Assembly: GCA_964617645.1 (NCBI GenBank)
Contig: CAZTYE010000002.1
Span: 424,136 to 488,135 of the forward strand
DNA: 64,000 nt
Reading direction: 5' to 3'
Source of the DNA: JADJGC01 sp964617645
GTDB taxonomy: Bacteria > Zixibacteria > MSB-5A5 > CAIYYT01
Shown here: positions 60,633 to 64,000 of the stretch, piece by piece
Layout of the letters: every line of letters begins with the position of its first letter
How positions within the stretch are numbered: position 1 is the first letter of the stretch
Program-made: the position numbers and the translations under genes
Notes under the pieces: generated by a model
Database searches by the model: none
The model's input: the letters and a program-made list of their open reading frames with translations, nothing else
Told to the model about the DNA's origin: nothing

Positions 60633-61206
60633 TCAACTGACTCCGGAACTGACACCCGAACTCGCCGGATATATCGATCGCATCAACGCGATCCGTTCGG
60701 AGGTCGATCAACTTTGTTCGTCGTTGTCTGAGCGGCAATTTTTCTGGCAACCGGCGCCCAATGTGTGGTCGGTCGCGCATTGCATCGATCACCTGATTGT
60801 GACCGCCGATGCCATGATTCCGCCCCTGATGGCAGCCATCGCCAGAGCCAAGGCTCGCGGCCGCCTGTCGCCGGGACCATTCAAGTATGGGTTCGTCGGT
60901 AAATGGCTGCACGACCAACTTTCGACGCCGCCGCTGCGAAAATTCAAGGCTCCGCCGAATTTTCAGCCAACTTGCAAGCGGTCGCAGGCTGAACTACGGC
61001 GCGATTTCGATGATCGGCAAGATCAGATAGTCGCTGTGATGCACGAAGCAAATGGCGTTGATTTGGCGTCGACGCGAATGCGTTCTCCGGCAGCGAAGTT
61101 TCTCTACTATCAAATCGGCATCGGATTGGCCCTATTCCCACAACATGAGCGCCGCCACCTGTGGCAAGCGCAGCAATTGCTCAAGCATCCGGAATTCCCA
61201 CGCTAA
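60616..61206 (+). CDS. DinB-superfamily protein
   Basis: A 196-residue protein of the same superfamily as its neighbour but only distantly similar. FFWQPAPNVWSVAHCIDHLI gives the first His cluster, and FPQHERRHLWQAQQLL the last. It overlaps the upstream gene by 17 bases. Start at 60616 is inferred from the family N-terminus; the ribosome site is weak. Confidence 0.75.
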   Translation: MPKAGNQLTPELTPELAGYIDRINAIRSEVDQLCSSLSERQFFWQPAPNVWSVAHCIDHLIVTADAMIPPLMAAIARAKARGRLSPGPFKYGFVGKWLHDQLSTPPLRKFKAPPNFQPTCKRSQAELRRDFDDRQDQIVAVMHEANGVDLASTRMRSPAAKFLYYQIGIGLALFPQHERRHLWQAQQLLKHPEFPR

Positions 61207-61916
61207 CGAACTTTGAACGCGCCGGACGCTTGCCTTAGAAACAAGAAGGTGCTGCCGCGAACGGCGATGCGCACCTTGCGGGAAGCAAACTCATTGCGGA
61301 GCGACAGTGAAGCCCCCGACCGGACGCGATGATTATCGAGTTCCCACTTGGCGCCGGAGATCGTCATTCGCGCCCAGTCGCTGAGCGGGATGATTGAAAA
61401 CGGGTCGCCAACCCTGCCGTCGAGTTTGATCTCGCGATTGTTGAGCAAGACGATTCTCTGCTTGTGGTCGGCGATTTCGGCGTCGATCGACAGGCGCGCG
61501 GCGCCGGCCCAATCATCGATGTACTTGAGCAGAAACAGATTGGCGAGCATCTGGTCGGATTCGAATTTCGTGTCGAAGGCGCCGAACAATCGCAAATCGC
61601 GAAAGCCGTTGTCGAGACAATAGCGCACGGCAAGTTCGCCGTCGGTTGCGTCCTTGCCGGTGGGAAACGCCATGCGCGGGCAGTCAGCGAATCGCTTCAG
61701 CGCCCGGGGCGATGCCGAATCAAAGTCGCCGATCAATAAGTCCGGGACAAGATTGAGCCTAAGGAACAAATTCATGCCGCCATCGACGGCTATCAAAGTA
61801 CGCTTGCCTGCCGCTTGGATGATGGCGCGACGATAGAATTCATGATGCGCCCGGGGGTACGAGCCATTGAGAAAGATGGACGCGCTTTTGCCCGGCTTAC
61901 GCTTACGATTCACCAT
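61203..61916 (-). CDS. Thiamin diphosphokinase-like protein
   Basis: A 237-residue protein like thiamin pyrophosphokinase, which turns thiamin into its diphosphate with ATP. Seen motifs are IAVDGGMNLFLRLNLVPDLL, the metal-binding GDFDS, KDATDGELAVRYCL, and GAFDTKFESDQMLANLFLL in place of the usual G-x-R-x-D-H-x-L-x-N. The altered last motif leaves activity uncertain. The C-terminal half (IIPLSDWARMTISGAKWEL) matches the family beta domain. It overlaps the DinB gene convergently by four bases. Confidence 0.82.
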   Translation of the reverse strand: MVNRKRKPGKSASIFLNGSYPRAHHEFYRRAIIQAAGKRTLIAVDGGMNLFLRLNLVPDLLIGDFDSASPRALKRFADCPRMAFPTGKDATDGELAVRYCLDNGFRDLRLFGAFDTKFESDQMLANLFLLKYIDDWAGAARLSIDAEIADHKQRIVLLNNREIKLDGRVGDPFSIIPLSDWARMTISGAKWELDNHRVRSGASLSLRNEFASRKVRIAVRGSTFLFLRQASGAFKVR

Positions 61917-61976
61917 TGTCGATTTCCAGAATATTGGCTATCATCGCTATCAATAAGTAAACGGAGATTGATTGCG

Positions 61977-63737
61977 ATGTACAGAGCTTTTCTGCTTGCC
62001 CTGCTGATGTTCGTGTGTGGCCGCCCCGTGTCGGCGCAAGAGTGGCTGACCGATTATGAGAAATCCAACTATCTTGAGACACCGCGCTACGAGCCGACGG
62101 TGGAATTTTGCCGCCGACTCGACGAATACTCGCCAATCGTCAAATTCACCGACTTCGGCACTTCCCCGCAGGGCCGCAAACTGCCGCTGCTGATCCTCGA
62201 TGTCGACGGCAAGTTCGATCCCGCAAGCGCGCACGCAGCCGGCAAAGCGGTGCTGTTGGTTCAGGCCGGTATTCATTCCGGTGAGATCGAGGGAAAAGAT
62301 GCGGGGCTGACTTTGATTCGCGACATGATAATCTATCGAAAGTTCATCGACGTGCTTGACAATGTCGTCATCCTGTTTCTCCCGATATTTTCCGTCGATG
62401 CCCACGAGCGATTCGGGCCATTCAATCGCATCAATCAGCAAGGCCCAAAAGCGATGGGCTGGCGCACGACGGCGCATAATTTGAACCTCAACCGCGATTT
62501 CACCAAGGCCGACGCGCCGGAGATGCAGCACTGGCTGCGGCTATTCGCGCAATGGCTTCCGGATATGCTGGTGGATATCCACACTACTGACGGCGCCGAC
62601 TATCAGTACACGATCAGCTACGCTATCGAGTCGAATGCCAGTGTCGCGCCGCCGCTGGCGCAATGGATCGACCAGTCGCTGCTGCCGGTGATCAAACAGC
62701 GCATGACCGAGTCGCAGTACCCGTTCATACCGTACGTGATGACGCGTTTCGGGCACGACTACACCAAAGGGATTATCACTGTGCCGTTTGGGCCGCGATT
62801 TTCCAACGGCTATGGCGCGGTACAGAACCGGCCGTTTTTCCTGATCGAAACGCATATGCTGAAACCGTACGAGGAGCGCGTTCGGTCGACGTACGAGTTC
62901 CTGCGTCATCTGATTCGCCATTGCAGTGACAACGCCGCGACTTTGAAGTACGTCAATAAGCAAAGCGATGAGTTGACCGCCGGACTCGCGGGCAAGTTTT
63001 ATCCGGTGAAGCTCGAGCGCAGTCCGGACAGCACGATGATTGATTTCCTCGGCGTCGAATTCCACGAAGAAGATTCCGAGATTTCCGGCGCCAAACGCGT
63101 GATCTGGAGCGACGTACCGCGCAAGTACCGCCTGCCGATGTATGATCGCTACGTCGCTACTGACTCGGTGTTGTTGCCGGCAGCGTATCTGATTCCTCAG
63201 GAATGGAGCGATGTCATTTCGCGAATCGAGCTTCATGGCATCGAGGTGCGACGACTGAGCGACACGGCCACACTCAATGTCGAACAATACCGCCTGACGG
63301 AACCGAAGTTCGCTGCGGCGCCGTTTGAGGGTCGATTCGGTGTGGAGTTCAAGTCCACGACTGAAGCGACGCGCCGCCAATTCGCCGCGGGGACGGCAGT
63401 GGTGCTCGTCAATCAACGCGCCAATCGCCTGATCGCGCAATTGCTGGAACCGAAGTTTGCCGATTCGTTCCTCCGCTGGGGATTTTTCAACGCAATCTTT
63501 GAGCAAAAAGAGTACGCCGAAGATTACGTGATGGAAGAGAAGTCGCGAATTATGCTGGCCGCCGATCCGGCGCTCAAAGCGGAGTTCGAGGCCAAACTCG
63601 CAGCGGACACGGCGTTCGCCGCCAGCAAAGACATGCGCCTCGACTTCTTTTATCGCAAGACGCCGTTCTGGGACGATCGCCTCGGGCTGTACCCAGTCGT
63701 CCGGCTCAAGTCGGCAGCCGGATTGCCGGTGAAGTAG
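61977..63737 (+). CDS. Secreted M14 zinc carboxypeptidase
   Basis: A 586-residue exported protein (signal peptide FLLALLMFVCGRPVSA). AGIHSGEIEGKDAGLTLIRD is the H-x-x-E zinc site, LNLNRDFTKAD the R region and MLVDIHTTDGADY the third zinc His; a late FFLIETHMLKPYEERV stretch supplies the catalytic Glu region. The layout matches the large M14 peptidases with an added C-terminal domain of about 250 residues. The ATG at 61977 follows CGGAG; the frame upstream to 61815 is rejected. Confidence 0.88.
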   Translation: MYRAFLLALLMFVCGRPVSAQEWLTDYEKSNYLETPRYEPTVEFCRRLDEYSPIVKFTDFGTSPQGRKLPLLILDVDGKFDPASAHAAGKAVLLVQAGIHSGEIEGKDAGLTLIRDMIIYRKFIDVLDNVVILFLPIFSVDAHERFGPFNRINQQGPKAMGWRTTAHNLNLNRDFTKADAPEMQHWLRLFAQWLPDMLVDIHTTDGADYQYTISYAIESNASVAPPLAQWIDQSLLPVIKQRMTESQYPFIPYVMTRFGHDYTKGIITVPFGPRFSNGYGAVQNRPFFLIETHMLKPYEERVRSTYEFLRHLIRHCSDNAATLKYVNKQSDELTAGLAGKFYPVKLERSPDSTMIDFLGVEFHEEDSEISGAKRVIWSDVPRKYRLPMYDRYVATDSVLLPAAYLIPQEWSDVISRIELHGIEVRRLSDTATLNVEQYRLTEPKFAAAPFEGRFGVEFKSTTEATRRQFAAGTAVVLVNQRANRLIAQLLEPKFADSFLRWGFFNAIFEQKEYAEDYVMEEKSRIMLAADPALKAEFEAKLAADTAFAASKDMRLDFFYRKTPFWDDRLGLYPVVRLKSAAGLPVK

Positions 63738-63860
63738 ACGGAGCACCCAAGTCGATGATTTCTCCCGCTGCCCGGAGTTGACTCTTGGGATTCCTTTCGC
63801 CAGCGAACAATGGTTGAGATCGACAGTCATTGAATCCCGCCGTTTGACTCGATTCTTGAT

Positions 63861-63926
63861 TCGTGTTTCTCGCTAAATTCTCCTTTCTGGAAAAAAATGG
63901 GGCATAGCTCGAGCTAATCAGGTGCC
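63861..63926 (-). repeat. Second arm of the dispersed inverted repeat
   Basis: Reverse complement of the block at 7143-7207, with the same TAGCTCGAGCTA palindrome. The 263 bases from the M14 stop to the window edge show no gene; the sequence beyond 63926 does not match the area around the first copy. Confidence 0.7.
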
Positions 63927-64000
63927 GAGTCGAGGTTCGTCGTCGCGGCGCGTCGTTAAGCCACGCGCGACGATGATCCGATTCGGCGAACTGAAGCGAC

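Noticed and set aside
62541..63830. 429-codon minus-strand open frame
   Set aside because: It is the antisense shadow of the M14 carboxypeptidase and rich in Arg/His as such shadows are.

Overview
The window is bacterial chromosome from an uncultivated-looking Gram-negative. It carries outer-membrane beta-barrels, lipoproteins with a lipobox, a BamA-like patatin and a secreted subtilisin that ends in the NYPNPFNPTT-type FlgD-like sorting domain. That C-terminal domain is typical of the FCB superphylum (Bacteroidota, Ignavibacteria, Calditrichota, Zixibacteria and relatives). Together with the multiheme cytochromes it suggests a Zixibacteria-like or related candidate-phylum organism; this is inference, because no rRNA gene is present. 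Genes are dense on both strands, with one repeat-filled gap at about 5.9-7.2 kb.

Layout. (1) 260-5777: a four-gene electron-transfer locus. It encodes a membrane-anchored NapC/NrfH-type cytochrome, a periplasmic decaheme MtrA/DmsE-like cytochrome, an MtrB-like outer-membrane barrel and a hexaheme lipoprotein. It ends at a strong terminator and is bracketed by related 24-base palindromes. CRP/FNR-type sites precede the decaheme gene. (2) 5876-7225: non-coding, rich in repeats. (3) 7.2-12.5 kb: CoA-binding protein, a glycan cluster (glycosyltransferase, methyltransferase, flippase), a VOC protein and a SnoaL-like secreted protein. (4) 12.6-16.35 kb: rpmH-rnpA-yidD-yidC-mnmE, with rnpA reading into rpmH. 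(5) 16.6-23.3 kb: M13 and M16C peptidases, tRNA-Ser(GGA) and a GNAT acetyltransferase. (6) 23.4-28.1 kb: an arsenic island (ArsP-like permease, ArsE/F/G-like trio, ArsR, ArsC, Acr3) with two near-identical ArsR-type operators. (7) 28.3-33.2 kb: sorbosone dehydrogenase-like lipoprotein, secreted subtilisin, serine acetyltransferase. (8) 33.2-38.0 kb: AsmA-like protein and a CadC/SmtB-type repressor with a Zn/Cd/Pb P-type ATPase. (9) 38.2-48.7 kb: DUF4159-DUF4175-TPR trio, a GT-C-type DUF2723 protein, DMT transporter and a methyltransferase. (10) 49-64 kb: endonuclease V; a minus-strand run of SpoU methyltransferase, DUF4097, SppA fused to a beta-barrel, and an M16 active/inactive pair; patatin-Omp85; TfoX-N; two DinB proteins; thiamin diphosphokinase-like protein; and M14 carboxypeptidase.

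How parts work together. Region 1 could carry electrons from quinol across both membranes to an outside acceptor. Region 6 would reduce and export inorganic arsenic and probably aromatic arsenicals. Region 8 exports zinc-group metals. Dispersed repeats tie distant parts together: three copies of a ~135-bp MITE-like element (6628, 16434, 28136) and an inverted ~65-bp repeat at 7143 and 63861. All functions are read from sequence motifs and remembered family features; no database search was run.
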